Below are positions 8,734 to 16,907 of a stretch of 64,000 nt of DNA, in pieces. Position numbers and translations under genes: made by a program. The notes beneath the pieces are model-generated. The model did not search any database, was not told where the DNA came from, and worked only from the letters and a program-made list of their open reading frames with translations. Numbering within the stretch: position 1 is the first letter of the stretch; every line of letters starts with the position of its first letter. Source of the DNA: Levilactobacillus tujiorum (GTDB lineage Bacteria; Bacillota; Bacilli; Lactobacillales; Lactobacillaceae); the NCBI RefSeq assembly GCF_012641185.1, contig NZ_JAAXLK010000009.1, positions 45,456 through 109,455 on the forward strand, written 5' to 3'.

Positions 8734-9084
8734 CTAATCCTCCTCAATAATCTTGCCTGTAATCAAATCATCGATAATCGGCTTGGCAAACTGCCAGTCC
8801 GCCGTCTTTTCAGTCAGCATTTGCTGTCCTACGGCTGTCACGTGATAGTACTTCCGGCGCGAGCCCTGGGTCTCATCTCCCCAGTAGTCCGTCAGTGCCC
8901 CGTTCTTTTCCAAACGGCGAAATACCGTGTACAGCGTCGCTTCGTTTAATTCGTAGTGCCCATGACTGAGCTCACGCACCCGCTTCGCCACTTGATACCC
9001 GTAGCTGTCACCCTGTTGCAAAATATTCAAGACAATCGTATCCGTATGGCCCCGGATTAAATCTTTAGAGATCACCTCAGCCAT
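8734..9084 (-). CDS. PadR-family transcriptional repressor
   Basis: A 116-residue PadR regulator. HTDTIVLNILQQGDSYGYQVAKRV and NEATLYTVFRRLEKNGALTDYW are the helix-turn-helix and the recognition helix, and GSRRKYYHVTAVGQQML is the wing. The tail is short, so it belongs to the small PadR-s1 group that dimerises through a single C-terminal helix. It heads a two-gene operon with the HAAS-DUF4097 protein and is probably autoregulated from the operator at 9119-9169. The ATG is preceded by AAAGGAAGTGGC. Confidence 0.9.
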   Translation of the reverse strand: MAEVISKDLIRGHTDTIVLNILQQGDSYGYQVAKRVRELSHGHYELNEATLYTVFRRLEKNGALTDYWGDETQGSRRKYYHVTAVGQQMLTEKTADWQFAKPIIDDLITGKIIEED

Positions 9085-9118
9085 GTTGCCACTTCCTTTC
9101 GTTCATTTGCATGCATTT

Positions 9119-9169
9119 AATGTATCACATACTACTGTGCGTGTCAAAGTAATTATTTCAGAGTAGTAT
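9119..9169 (-). promoter_or_regulatory. padR promoter with flanking inverted repeat
   Basis: Minus-strand TTGACA (9142-9147) and TACATT (9119-9124) are 17 bp apart. ATACTACT at 9129-9136 and AGTAGTAT at 9162-9169 are perfect inverted copies, one inside the spacer and the other upstream of the -35 box. This is a natural place for PadR autorepression. Confidence 0.7.
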
Positions 9170-9185
9170 TTTACTCGTCGCTTTC

Positions 9186-9345
9186 CGCCTTACCGTTCGC
9201 CAAATTTGGGCTGGATCGCTGTGGGGAGGACGGCCAGAGCCACAGAGCGGTCTCTGACCTCGCTTTGAGCCGTAAACCACGTCTCAAAGGCGCCATTTAC
9301 CATTCACCCCATCGAGAAAATTTCACCAGCTCCAAGTTTGATGAC
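9186..9345 (+). repeat. Dispersed foldback repeat, degenerate copy A
   Basis: Starts CGCCTTACCGTTCGCCAAAT and keeps CTGGATCGCTGTGGGGAGGA, CTCGCTTTGAGCC and GTCTCAAAGGCGCCATTTACC of the family, but the right third has decayed and the TTTACCA/TGGTAAA hairpin is lost. The other copies are at 35704, 40728, 49187 and 61338. The rest of the 9085-9433 gap holds only the padR promoter and the cdd terminator. Confidence 0.8.
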
Positions 9346-9384
9346 CGCAGCATCATCCGTGGTTAAACTTTTCTAACAGCAAAT

Positions 9385-9412
9385 AAAAAGACTGGGAAAT
9401 CACTTCCCAGTC
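9385..9412 (-). terminator. Terminator of cdd
   Basis: GACTGGGAA pairs with TTCCCAGTC around a 5-nt loop and is followed on the minus strand by TTTTTATTTG. Confidence 0.9.
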
Positions 9413-9433
9413 CATATGTAGCCGGATATTTAC

Positions 9434-9826
9434 TTACTTCAGCTCCAAGAAAGCCCCTGGTAAGAGTCCTGCAACCGTAGTCTCTGCCAGCGCGCCCTTT
9501 TGGTTCGTCAGGTAAATCACCGCATCTTGATCAAAGAACTCGCTAATCACCTGACGACAGGTGCCACAAGGGGCAATCGGCTGATCCGTGTTCCCCGTCA
9601 CCAGCAGTGCCGTGAATCTCTTTTCGCCGGCAGCAATTCCTGAAAAAATCGCCGTCCGTTCGGCACAGTTAGTCGAGCCGTATGCCGCGTTTTCAATATT
9701 ACAACCACCGTAAATTTTACCGCTAGCACCTACCGCTGCTGCCCCCACATGAAAATGTGAGTACGGCGTGTAGGCACGGTCCAACATATCAGTAGCAACT
9801 TGCAATAATTCTTCTCGCTCCGCCAT
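9434..9826 (-). CDS. cdd: Cytidine deaminase
   Basis: A 130-residue homotetrameric-type cytidine deaminase. HVGAA near residue 26, NIENAAYGSTNCAERTAIF (the Cys and catalytic Glu of the CAE motif near 53-56) and PCGTCRQV near 85-92 supply the zinc ligands. It converts cytidine and deoxycytidine to uridine and deoxyuridine in the cytosol, feeding pyrimidine salvage. The length is standard. GGAGGAAAC precedes the ATG. The gene is single, with its own terminator; adenosine deaminase lies 7.5 kb away. Confidence 0.96.
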   Translation of the reverse strand: MAEREELLQVATDMLDRAYTPYSHFHVGAAAVGASGKIYGGCNIENAAYGSTNCAERTAIFSGIAAGEKRFTALLVTGNTDQPIAPCGTCRQVISEFFDQDAVIYLTNQKGALAETTVAGLLPGAFLELK

Positions 9827-10011
9827 GGTGTTTCCTCCTTAGCATAGGTCTATGGTGCTCCTTAATTGTGACATAGTTTCAAAGAAAGCGCTACCATTCG
9901 AACGAAATTTCTAGGGTTTTCTTTAACTTTTAATCAAACCGCTATTTCAGCCAAGAACTCATGGTACACTTAGCCTTATTAAACTTAATTTTAGGGGAGC
10001 TTTCTGTCGAA

Positions 10012-10596
10012 ATGAAAATGTTACGCAACATCTTAAGTTGGGTTATCCCCATTCTCGTTGCCGCTATCTTGGTTTTTCTGGTGCGGACGTATGGGCTGGA
10101 AGTCGTCAAGGTTTCTGGTGGATCCATGGAACCGAATCTGGCCGACACAGAGCGGATGATTGTGGTGAAGCCACTACCCGTTAAACGTCTGAGCGTGATC
10201 GTCTTCGATGCCTTCGGTGAAGATCCCAACGCCGCTAAAGACACGAACTACGTGAAGCGGGTCATCGGGCTACCTGGCGATAAGGTCGTCAGCAAGAACG
10301 GCTACATCTACGTCAACAATCATAAAATTAACCAATCATTTATTAGCAAATCTGAACGAACCACGGGCACTGGGAACTGGACCCTGAGCAGTCTTGCCAA
10401 GGATCACAACTGGTCTTATAAAGGCAATGCCGTTCCCAAGGGCCACTACTTCGTGCTAGGCGATCACCGGAGCATCTCTGAAGATGGCCGGGCCTGGGGT
10501 TACGTCGAAGCCGACAAAATCATGGGTGTCGTGAAGGTGCCATTCTGGCAAGGAACCAAGCAACATCGGATTAACGTGAATGATCGGGCGAGTTAG
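10012..10596 (+). CDS. lepB: Signal peptidase I
   Basis: A 194-residue type I signal peptidase. A single N-terminal membrane helix (residues 4-24, ILSWVIPILVAAILVFLV) anchors it; SGGSMEPNL near 38 contains the catalytic Ser, YVKRVIGLPGDKV near 80 the catalytic Lys, and GDHRSISEDGR near 150 is box E. It removes signal peptides from secreted proteins on the outer face of the membrane. An in-frame ATG at 9961 overlaps a TACACT -10-like box, and AGGGGAG lies 12 nt before 10012, so I take 10012. Box E has His where Asn is usual (GDNR), a common minor variant. Substrates in this window include several secreted wall proteins. Confidence 0.93.
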   Translation: MKMLRNILSWVIPILVAAILVFLVRTYGLEVVKVSGGSMEPNLADTERMIVVKPLPVKRLSVIVFDAFGEDPNAAKDTNYVKRVIGLPGDKVVSKNGYIYVNNHKINQSFISKSERTTGTGNWTLSSLAKDHNWSYKGNAVPKGHYFVLGDHRSISEDGRAWGYVEADKIMGVVKVPFWQGTKQHRINVNDRAS

Positions 10597-10668
10597 TCAG
10601 CACACGACCCAACTCGCTTCTTACTAAAAATGGTTAAACAGGCAACACAAGGACCTGTTCAACTCAGA

Positions 10669-10718
10669 GACGCTCTCCAGTCTGACAATTATCTGTCGGG
10701 CTTGGGAGCGTCTTTTTT
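10669..10718 (+). terminator. Terminator of signal peptidase gene
   Basis: GACGCTCTCCAG pairs with CTTGGGAGCGTC around an inner loop that contains a smaller GACA/TGTC hairpin; TTTTTT follows. Confidence 0.85.
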
Positions 10719-10722
10719 GGTC

Positions 10723-10749
10723 AAAAAGAAAAGCGGGTCGACACCCGCT
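10723..10749 (-). terminator. Terminator of oleate hydratase gene
   Basis: AGCGGGTGTCGACCCGCT followed on the minus strand by TTTTCTTTTT, 33 bp after the stop codon. Confidence 0.85.
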
Positions 10750-10781
10750 CCTCTCAATCACCTATTCCTAAATCGTAATCC

Positions 10782-12476
10782 TTAACTAAACATCTTCTTC
10801 GTTGCTCTCATCAACGTCTTCGGATCTTTGTCATAACGTGGCGTATCAACCAAGTTATCCATTGGCACACCAGCAAAGTGGAAGGCGGCGATTTCACCAG
10901 ACCGGGTCGCACTTTGTTCCGTAAAGATCATCTGGTAAGGTTGCTCAACGAATTCACCGGTAAAGGCCAAGTTCGTGGAGTGTGCTGGAATAACCTCTGG
11001 CCGATCACTCTTTGCCCGGTTATTGAACAGGGCTGACGCATATGGCATGTAAACTGGAATGTTGTTGACAATACTGTCGAGGATTTCCGCTTCATGGTTC
11101 TTAATGTTATTAGGACCTGGATCAACCTTGGACAATTGCCCAATCAGTTCTTGCGCCATTTCCTTCCCGGTCATCTTGATGTATTGCTTGTGGACAAATT
11201 CACCCTGACGCCGTGGATACAGGAAGTAACCCCAGATAACGGATTCATTAGGTTTCTGCGTCGTAAAGTGTGGTTGGTGGTGCACCACAATCGACATGTT
11301 CACATCTTTTTGCCCTAATGGGGTAATCGGGGTGGTCGAAATGAAGGAGTTCAACGCGTTACCAGGAACTTGCGTCGTAATCCGGGTAATTTCATTCAAT
11401 AACAGGTGGTTCTTAGTCGTCAACGTGAAGCTGACCCATTCAGAATTCTTCCGGTCATCGAAGAACTTATCCGGCGTCCCCAAGTTGTAGAAGCGTTCCG
11501 TGGCTTTCTTCCACAGAGCGGCACTGATCCCGTATTCCATGTTCTCTGGGGCCGGCGTGTTGTAATCCCCCATCGTTGCCGAGTCAGTGATTGACCCGTT
11601 GGTGAAGATCACAGCCGTGTCGTCGTCGATGTCAACCAGCTCTTCGGTCCCGTCTTCCACGTTCTTGACGTGTAAACCAGTAACCGTAATCTCGTCTTGC
11701 ATCGCACTGTCAGCGAACTCCCAATCCGTCACAATCCGGTTGGAAATGAAGGTGACGCCCTCATCCTTTAAGTAGTTGATCAGTGGTAACATCATACTTT
11801 CAAATTGGTTGTAACGGGTCCGGTTAACCCCAACCAAGTGTTCAATTTGCGTAAATTCATAGATCATTTGGTGCATGTAGCGGCGTAATTCTTGAACCGA
11901 ACTCTGAATTCGGAAAGCAAACGTGGTTTCCCACATGTACCAGAAGTTAGTCTGGAACATGTGCGGATCGTCTTTGAAGTATTCAGCGATCGTCACGTTA
12001 TCCAGCTTAGTTTCCTCTTCATCTGGCATTAAGACCAGCTTAGACAACAATACCCGATCTTTGTTGTTCAAGCCCAGCTTGCCGCCATCGATGATACCTT
12101 TGCCGCCTTCCATCAACCGGGCAATATCATAGGTCCGGTGATGAGCGTCAAAGTCCCGCGTATCCTCGGCAGCCGTCATGCCTGCCTCAGTCGCCGATGG
12201 AATCCGGTCAAGTAAGTCCATTAAATCAACGTACGTTCGGTAATTCAGCATCCGGCCACCACGAGCAACGTAGCCCGTGCGGTTGTCCAACGGGTGTTCC
12301 TTATTCCAGTATTCATCACTGAAATCTTTGGTTTCGCCACCATCGTTGGCCCCGTGCATATCAGCGCCGTAAAAAGTAATATTTTCACCACGCCAATGGC
12401 CTTCTTGAATCAGGTAAACCGCCGCGGCCATATTAGAAAGGCCAGCACCGATCATTACTGCTTTTGTTTTAACCAT
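10782..12476 (-). CDS. ohyA: Oleate hydratase (fatty-acid double-bond hydratase, MCRA family)
   Basis: A 564-residue FAD enzyme of the myosin-cross-reactive-antigen family. The dinucleotide-binding motif AVMIGAGLSNMAAAVYLIQ opens the protein, followed by YGADMHGANDGG and the flavin/substrate region GGRMLNYRTYVDLMDLLDRIP; EFVEQPYQMIFTEQSATRSGE near residue 500 closes the FAD pocket. It adds water to cis-9 or cis-12 double bonds of free unsaturated fatty acids to make 10- or 13-hydroxy acids, detoxifying them at the membrane. I start at the ATG at 12476 because GGAGGTG lies 6 nt upstream; a GTG three codons earlier overlaps that site. The promoter carries a strong palindrome over its -35 box. 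Confidence 0.95.
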   Translation of the reverse strand: MVKTKAVMIGAGLSNMAAAVYLIQEGHWRGENITFYGADMHGANDGGETKDFSDEYWNKEHPLDNRTGYVARGGRMLNYRTYVDLMDLLDRIPSATEAGMTAAEDTRDFDAHHRTYDIARLMEGGKGIIDGGKLGLNNKDRVLLSKLVLMPDEEETKLDNVTIAEYFKDDPHMFQTNFWYMWETTFAFRIQSSVQELRRYMHQMIYEFTQIEHLVGVNRTRYNQFESMMLPLINYLKDEGVTFISNRIVTDWEFADSAMQDEITVTGLHVKNVEDGTEELVDIDDDTAVIFTNGSITDSATMGDYNTPAPENMEYGISAALWKKATERFYNLGTPDKFFDDRKNSEWVSFTLTTKNHLLLNEITRITTQVPGNALNSFISTTPITPLGQKDVNMSIVVHHQPHFTTQKPNESVIWGYFLYPRRQGEFVHKQYIKMTGKEMAQELIGQLSKVDPGPNNIKNHEAEILDSIVNNIPVYMPYASALFNNRAKSDRPEVIPAHSTNLAFTGEFVEQPYQMIFTEQSATRSGEIAAFHFAGVPMDNLVDTPRYDKDPKTLMRATKKMFS

Positions 12477-12517
12477 CAAAAACACCTCCGTAGATTCTTT
12501 GAGCCCTTTACGCCTTC

Positions 12518-12555
12518 ATTATGCTTGCTTTGTCATGCATTGTAAAGCGTTTACA
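12518..12555 (-). promoter_or_regulatory. ohyA promoter with TGTAAA-GCG-TTTACA palindrome
   Basis: Minus-strand -35 TTTACA (12541-12546) and -10 CATAAT (12518-12523) are 17 bp apart. The -35 box is one arm of the 15-bp palindrome TGTAAAGCGTTTACA at 12541-12555. It resembles a catabolite-responsive element but has one base too many in the centre, so another repressor is as likely. Confidence 0.65.
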
Positions 12556-12662
12556 TGAACTAATTAGCAACTTCTAAGAAACGCAAGGAAACCTTAATCT
12601 GTCGGCCATTACAACAGGGCGTGTCATAATTGTAATTTCCCCGGTGACAGTCTAACTATCTT

Positions 12663-12983
12663 CTACGGTTGAATTGTGGGCGTGCTCCCTCGTAAATAAG
12701 CTAGGGGCGTCATCCCCGTGTAGCTTTTGAATACGCGCTTGAAATATGTCACATCATTAAAGTCTACACGGAAGGCCACGTCAGTCACTGAATCCGGTCG
12801 ATGCCGCAGATATTGTTGGGCCATCTTAATCCGATACCGGTTAATAAAGGCTATGAGTGTCTCTCCAGTCACCTGCTTGAATTGCCGTGACAAATAAGTT
12901 GGCGCTGTCTGGGCCGCTGCAGCAATTTCTATAAGGCGAAGTTTCTCCTGATAGTGACGGTGGCATGAGATTCCTAATTTCGG
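12663..12983 (-). pseudogene. Remnant of an AraC-family regulator (DNA-binding domain only)
   Basis: The open frame of 106 codons contains only the two helix-turn-helix units of an AraC regulator: IEIAAAAQTAPTYLSRQFKQ with VTGETLIAFINRYRIKMAQ, and VTDVAFRVDFNDVTYFKRVF with KSYTGMTPLAYLRG. A stop codon at 12984-12986 and no start with a ribosome-binding site precede it, and the roughly 150-residue ligand-binding half is missing. It is therefore most likely the 3' end of a broken gene. A short TTG start at 12893 would give a 76-residue peptide that cuts into the first helix-turn-helix. It lies next to ohyA, which it may once have controlled. Confidence 0.8.
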
Positions 12984-13035
12984 TTACAAGAAGTAAGGTC
13001 ACCAACCACACTATTTGGAATTCAAGACAGCAGTC

Positions 13036-13067
13036 AAAAAGCCAATCCAGTTGTGGGTTGGCTTTTT
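13036..13067. terminator. Terminator downstream of the 13074 gene
   Basis: AAAAAGCCAATCC pairs with GGTTGGCTTTTT across GTTGTG-like loop sequence; usable on both strands, 6 bp after the minus-strand stop codon. Confidence 0.85.
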
Positions 13068-13073
13068 GACATT

Positions 13074-13760
13074 CTACTGTTGTTTATACACGATTCCTGG
13101 TCCCGTTATCTTTTCCTTATCACCATCTAAGTATACCGTCAGCTTTGCAAACATCTTCCGATTGTCTATACCATTGAAGGTAACAGAGAAGGGACGATCC
13201 TTTTGAGCCGTCCCCCTGTATGAATAAATAAGAGCTGGAACACGACTAACTCCTAATCGCTTTACAACTGATGAATAAGCTTTAGGCGTTACTTCTTTTT
13301 TTAGCAATGTTAAATTAACCTCATCCATCGTTCCTTCGTGCCATCTATCCAAAAATTTCAATTTGGTTTTAGCCCCACTACCAGTGCGATAGACATAAAC
13401 GATGTATTCATCATCCCTAGCTAACTTAAGTTGAGAAATCTTATTCAATTCAGCATAACTTATCGGGTAAAAGATTTTTCGATAATTATACAAATGGACG
13501 GGCAGTATCTTAACACCCAGAAACAACATCACAATTAAACCACTCATGATTAAGTGTCGACTGAAAAACTTGTTCATCACCAACGAGGCAATAGCCAACA
13601 GCATCCCCACACCGATGAGTCCCAAATAAAACACAAGACTAAAATCCCAATGACTCACATCATTTTCCATAAAAAATTCAACAACCGTCAGAATGACACT
13701 CGCAAAAAGAACAGTAAACACAATCCCCACGACTCCCACAGCTATCCGACGTCCCTGCAT
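13074..13760 (-). CDS. Unrecognised membrane protein with a soluble C-terminal half
   Basis: A 228-residue protein I cannot assign. Three membrane helices fall at about residues 6-28, 45-62 and 70-92 of the protein (RIAVGVVGIVFTVLFASVIL, DFSLVFYLGLIGVGMLLAIA, LIMSGLIVMLFLGVKILPVH). The remaining 130 residues look like an extracytoplasmic alpha/beta domain with YIVYVYRTGSGAKTKLKFL and PALIYSYRGTAQ. The ATG at 13760 follows AGAGGTGGGG and is preferred over a GTG three codons earlier. It lies between an AraC remnant and a secreted repeat protein, transcribed alone. G+C is lower than in its neighbours, which may point to later acquisition. Confidence 0.7.
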   Translation of the reverse strand: MQGRRIAVGVVGIVFTVLFASVILTVVEFFMENDVSHWDFSLVFYLGLIGVGMLLAIASLVMNKFFSRHLIMSGLIVMLFLGVKILPVHLYNYRKIFYPISYAELNKISQLKLARDDEYIVYVYRTGSGAKTKLKFLDRWHEGTMDEVNLTLLKKEVTPKAYSSVVKRLGVSRVPALIYSYRGTAQKDRPFSVTFNGIDNRKMFAKLTVYLDGDKEKITGPGIVYKQQ

Positions 13761-13862
13761 CCTCCCCACCTCTTTCCGTCAGCTGGTTTAACAACCATTC
13801 TCCACATAGGGTCTTTTAAGTTAATGCCATCTTACCGCAACTATTCCAATTTTCCACAAAAA

Positions 13863-13894
13863 AAAGCGGATGGCCCGCATGCCATCCGCTTTTT
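13863..13894 (-). terminator. Terminator of the repeat-built secreted protein gene
   Basis: AAAGCGGATGGC pairs with GCCATCCGCTTT around a CCGCAT loop, with A and T runs on both sides. Confidence 0.9.
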
Positions 13895-13917
13895 CAAATT
13901 ATACTGGAGTATCTTAC

Positions 13918-14676
13918 TTAATCAGCTGCTTTGAACTGGCCAGCAGTCAATTGTGATGCCAAGACCCAGCCCTTAGCTTGGCCGCCCTTCACGTAATCGT
14001 ACTTTACGTGCTTGTTAGCCTTCTTAATGGTGATCGTCTTGGTTGCGTAGAAGGTTGTGCTTTCTGGTAGAAGGCCCTTCTTGGTTAACGTCACCTTAGC
14101 TTGGTCAGCGGCAAATTTGCCTGAGTAGAAGGCTGGGTGGTTGTCCTTGAAGTGGAAGGCTGTTTTCTTCAGGTTCTTGGCACTAATCAGCGTGTAGGTC
14201 TTACCGGCAATCTTGTCGGCTGCTTTGTTAATGTCAGCCTTGCCATCAGCGGCCTTAAAGCGTCCAGCGGTCAGCTTGGAGAAGGCGACCCAACCCTTAA
14301 TCTTCCCGTTAGCGGTCTTGATGTAGGCGTAGGTGACCTTCTTGGCCTTAGCTGTCTTGGTAGCCTTGATTTTAACGACAATCTTCTTGGTTGCGTAGTA
14401 AGTTTGGCTACCACCCAGAACGCCCTTCTTAGCCATCGTCACTTTAGGTTGGTCCGCTGCAAACTTTGCGCTGTACAGTGCGACGTTAGTCGTCTTGACG
14501 TGGTAAGCTGCTTTCTTCATTGCTTTAGCACTGATTAAGGTGTGGGTGGCTTTTTTGGCCGCTGGTTTAGCAGCCGCAAAAGCAGTCAGCCCATCGTTTG
14601 CGGGAGCAATGGCGCCCATCCCCAATGGTAATACCATAGCCGCTGCTGCTGCGATCATTGCAACTTTTTTCATCAT
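13918..14676 (-). CDS. Secreted wall-associated protein made of two similar repeats
   Basis: A 252-residue secreted protein. A signal peptide (MMKKVAMIAAAAAMVLPLGM with cleavage near AFA-AAK) is followed by two units of about 100 residues. Each begins THTLISAKAMKK or TYTLISAKNLKK, contains YSAKFAADQPKVTMAKKGVL or YSGKFAADQAKVTLTKKGLL, a YYATK/FYATK strand and ends GWVAFSKLTAGRFKAADG or GWVLASQLTAGQFKAAD. The pattern resembles GW/SH3-like wall-binding modules. No LPxTG or WxL anchor is present; the many Lys residues suggest ionic attachment to teichoic acids or peptidoglycan. The start is the ATG pair at 14676/14673, with a poor GGGGGG site upstream. No enzyme motif is visible. Confidence 0.75.
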   Translation of the reverse strand: MMKKVAMIAAAAAMVLPLGMGAIAPANDGLTAFAAAKPAAKKATHTLISAKAMKKAAYHVKTTNVALYSAKFAADQPKVTMAKKGVLGGSQTYYATKKIVVKIKATKTAKAKKVTYAYIKTANGKIKGWVAFSKLTAGRFKAADGKADINKAADKIAGKTYTLISAKNLKKTAFHFKDNHPAFYSGKFAADQAKVTLTKKGLLPESTTFYATKTITIKKANKHVKYDYVKGGQAKGWVLASQLTAGQFKAAD

Positions 14677-14922
14677 AACAATTACCCCCCAGTAAATTTT
14701 CGAATTCATCCCTGAACTCAATTGGTATCTTAACATGGTCTTTTTCAGTGAGCTGAAATAAGCCCCCGTTTTAACAAAAAAATCCGCCGAAATGTCGAAC
14801 CAACGGTAAATTAAGGGAACTAACCTCCCGGCCCCCGAAATAGTGCTTCCGGCCAAAGGTGCAAAATGCCTAATCAGTCACGTTTATAACCATTTGCCGG
14901 GTCGTTTGCTACCACCAACAAT

Positions 14923-14962
14923 AAAAAACGCCCCAGGTCAACTCAATCAACCTGAGACGTTT
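14923..14962 (-). terminator. Terminator of oatA
   Basis: AAACGTCTCAGGT pairs with ACCTGGGGCGTTT on the minus strand and runs into TTTATTG, 8 bp past the stop codon. Confidence 0.85.
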
Positions 14963-14969
14963 CTACTAC

Positions 14970-16907
14970 TTAGTTATTCGCTTTAACAATAGCCTTTGCA
15001 ATCAGTGACGTGTAGTGCCGGTTCCCGTAATCATTCGGGTGGACGTGATCACTGACGAACCATTTCGGCTCATTTTTGGCCGCCGTGTACCAATCGATAA
15101 CGTGGACATTCTGATACTTGTCCGCCGTCTTATGAATCCGATTGTTCACAGAGTTCTGCCATTCACGCGTTGGCACGTGGGCCGTTACCCAGAAAATCTG
15201 GTGGTTCGGTCCAATCGCATGGACAATATCATCCGCCTGTTCTGGCGTCACGTAGCCATTCGTCCCAATATTGACCAAGACGTTCTTCGCCAATTGGCCT
15301 TGCTGCGCCATGCTGTTAATGATATCTTTCATATCCGACGCTTGTCGCCCAACCTTACCATTAACGATTGCGCCTGGAAAGACATCTTGCAAGTCCCCGG
15401 AATCATCCAGTAGGACTGAGTCGCCAATCGCCGTCAACGGCGTTTGCTTACTCCCGAGCACCTCTTCCGGCGTCAGATAGTAGTACTTAGCCAACTTCTT
15501 ATCGGCCTCCGACAACTTAGAGAACGCCACGGCTTTATCATGTTTCTTCTTAGATGAAGCCGCCTCGAGGGCCTTTTGCTTCTTCACTGCCGCTGCGTTC
15601 TTCTTCTTAGTCGCCGCTTGCCGAGCCGTAATGGTCTTCTGTAGCGCCGTTGGTTTAGCGGCAGCGGGTTGTTGCACGAACCCTACTGCGGTTAATCCAA
15701 ATAGCAAGGCCGCGGCTACCGCAAACGTGTTGGCAAACCGGTGAGCGCCCGGTTGCTTCAGATAACGACTGATATCGCTGGTCAGCTGACCATAGTGGTA
15801 ATGCCGCATCGGGTTCTCAATCCACCGGTAGCTCATTTCCGTGACCAACATAATTAAGGCAACTTCCACTAGAGCATGGAACAGTGGGTGATTTCCAATA
15901 TTAATCTTAGCTTCATAGAAGATCATCACTGGAAATTGGTAGAGGTAGATGCCATAGCTCCGTTTCCCCACGTAACTGAAGACGGGGTTGGAAAGCAGCC
16001 GATTCATGTCGCTTCCTGGATGGGCAACCGTGCCGACCAAGACGCCGGACAACACCGTAAACCAGAACATACCGCCGCGATAGGTGCTAGCCGCTTGACC
16101 ATTCATCGTGAAGAAAAGGTAGACCAACGCGATCAGTGATGCCCCACCTAAGATGTCCAGCGTTAACCGTTGATTACGGCCAACGGTGGCGTTTAATTTA
16201 TGAGCGGGCCAAACAAATGCCATCCCCGCACCAATTAAGATCGCAAACATCCGGGTATCCGTCCCGTAGTAAACTCGGTTAGGATTGTTAGGACTGTACA
16301 GCGCCGCCATCAAGACGGCAGATACGATAGCGACCACCATCAAAATGGCTAACCGTTGCGTCTTCTTCCGTACAAAGAGCAACAAGCCCAGGACGACTAA
16401 TGGCCAGACTAAATAAAATTGACCTTCAATGGACAGTGACCACAGGTGAGTAAAGGGCGACTCCCCACTGAAACGATCAAAGTACGACTGCCCATGACCA
16501 ATTTCAAACCAGTTGTAACCGTAAATCAGGTTTGTCAGTACCGTTCCCCGAATGTTAACCAACAAACTCCGTTGAAATAGCGTGATATACGCCGTGGTGC
16601 CCAAAATCATGGTGACTAGTGCCGGATATAAACGCTTTACCCGGCGACCATAAAAGCCCCAAATATCAATCTTCTTAGTCGTATCAAACTCTTGAATCAA
16701 CAAATATGTAATTAAATATCCTGACACCACAAAGAAAATGGGGACTCCGAGATACCCACCTTGAAGCGTCGATGGCGCCAAATGATAAATAATAACGCCT
16801 AAAACAGCAAGCGTCCGAATCCCGTCGAATCCGGTGATGTAACGCCGCTTACTCTGCCGTTGCCGGCGCAGCCCCATGCGCGTCAGTTCCGTGTTGAAAT
16901 GATTCAT
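14970..16907 (-). CDS. oatA: Peptidoglycan O-acetyltransferase, OatA type
   Basis: A 645-residue two-domain protein. Residues 20-390 form an acyltransferase-3 membrane domain of about ten or eleven helices with ITGFDGIRTLAVLGVIIYHL (the His of the first helix) and LSIEGQFYLVWP. A Lys/Ala-rich linker leads to an extracellular SGNH hydrolase domain (about 490-645) with AIGDSVLLDDSGDLQD (catalytic Ser), VNIGTNGYV (Asn) and SDHVHPNDYGNRHY (Asp and His). Together these move acetyl groups across the membrane and place them on muramic acid, giving lysozyme resistance. The ATG at 16907 follows AAGGAG by 8 nt and is preferred to the GTG-type start 14 codons earlier. It could also acetylate another wall polymer. 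Confidence 0.85.
   Translation of the reverse strand: MNHFNTELTRMGLRRQRQSKRRYITGFDGIRTLAVLGVIIYHLAPSTLQGGYLGVPIFFVVSGYLITYLLIQEFDTTKKIDIWGFYGRRVKRLYPALVTMILGTTAYITLFQRSLLVNIRGTVLTNLIYGYNWFEIGHGQSYFDRFSGESPFTHLWSLSIEGQFYLVWPLVVLGLLLFVRKKTQRLAILMVVAIVSAVLMAALYSPNNPNRVYYGTDTRMFAILIGAGMAFVWPAHKLNATVGRNQRLTLDILGGASLIALVYLFFTMNGQAASTYRGGMFWFTVLSGVLVGTVAHPGSDMNRLLSNPVFSYVGKRSYGIYLYQFPVMIFYEAKINIGNHPLFHALVEVALIMLVTEMSYRWIENPMRHYHYGQLTSDISRYLKQPGAHRFANTFAVAAALLFGLTAVGFVQQPAAAKPTALQKTITARQAATKKKNAAAVKKQKALEAASSKKKHDKAVAFSKLSEADKKLAKYYYLTPEEVLGSKQTPLTAIGDSVLLDDSGDLQDVFPGAIVNGKVGRQASDMKDIINSMAQQGQLAKNVLVNIGTNGYVTPEQADDIVHAIGPNHQIFWVTAHVPTREWQNSVNNRIHKTADKYQNVHVIDWYTAAKNEPKWFVSDHVHPNDYGNRHYTSLIAKAIVKANN

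Noticed and set aside
9186..9345. Foldback repeats as CRISPR or insertion sequences
   Set aside because: No spacer-repeat periodicity and no transposase; copies are single and dispersed.
10782..12476. Several long frames antisense to oleate hydratase and other large genes
   Set aside because: They are shadows of the real genes on the opposite strand, without ribosome-binding sites or recognisable domains.
12541..12555. Canonical cre site for CcpA
   Set aside because: The palindrome has a three-base centre (15 bp), one more than the cre consensus, so it was recorded only as cre-like.
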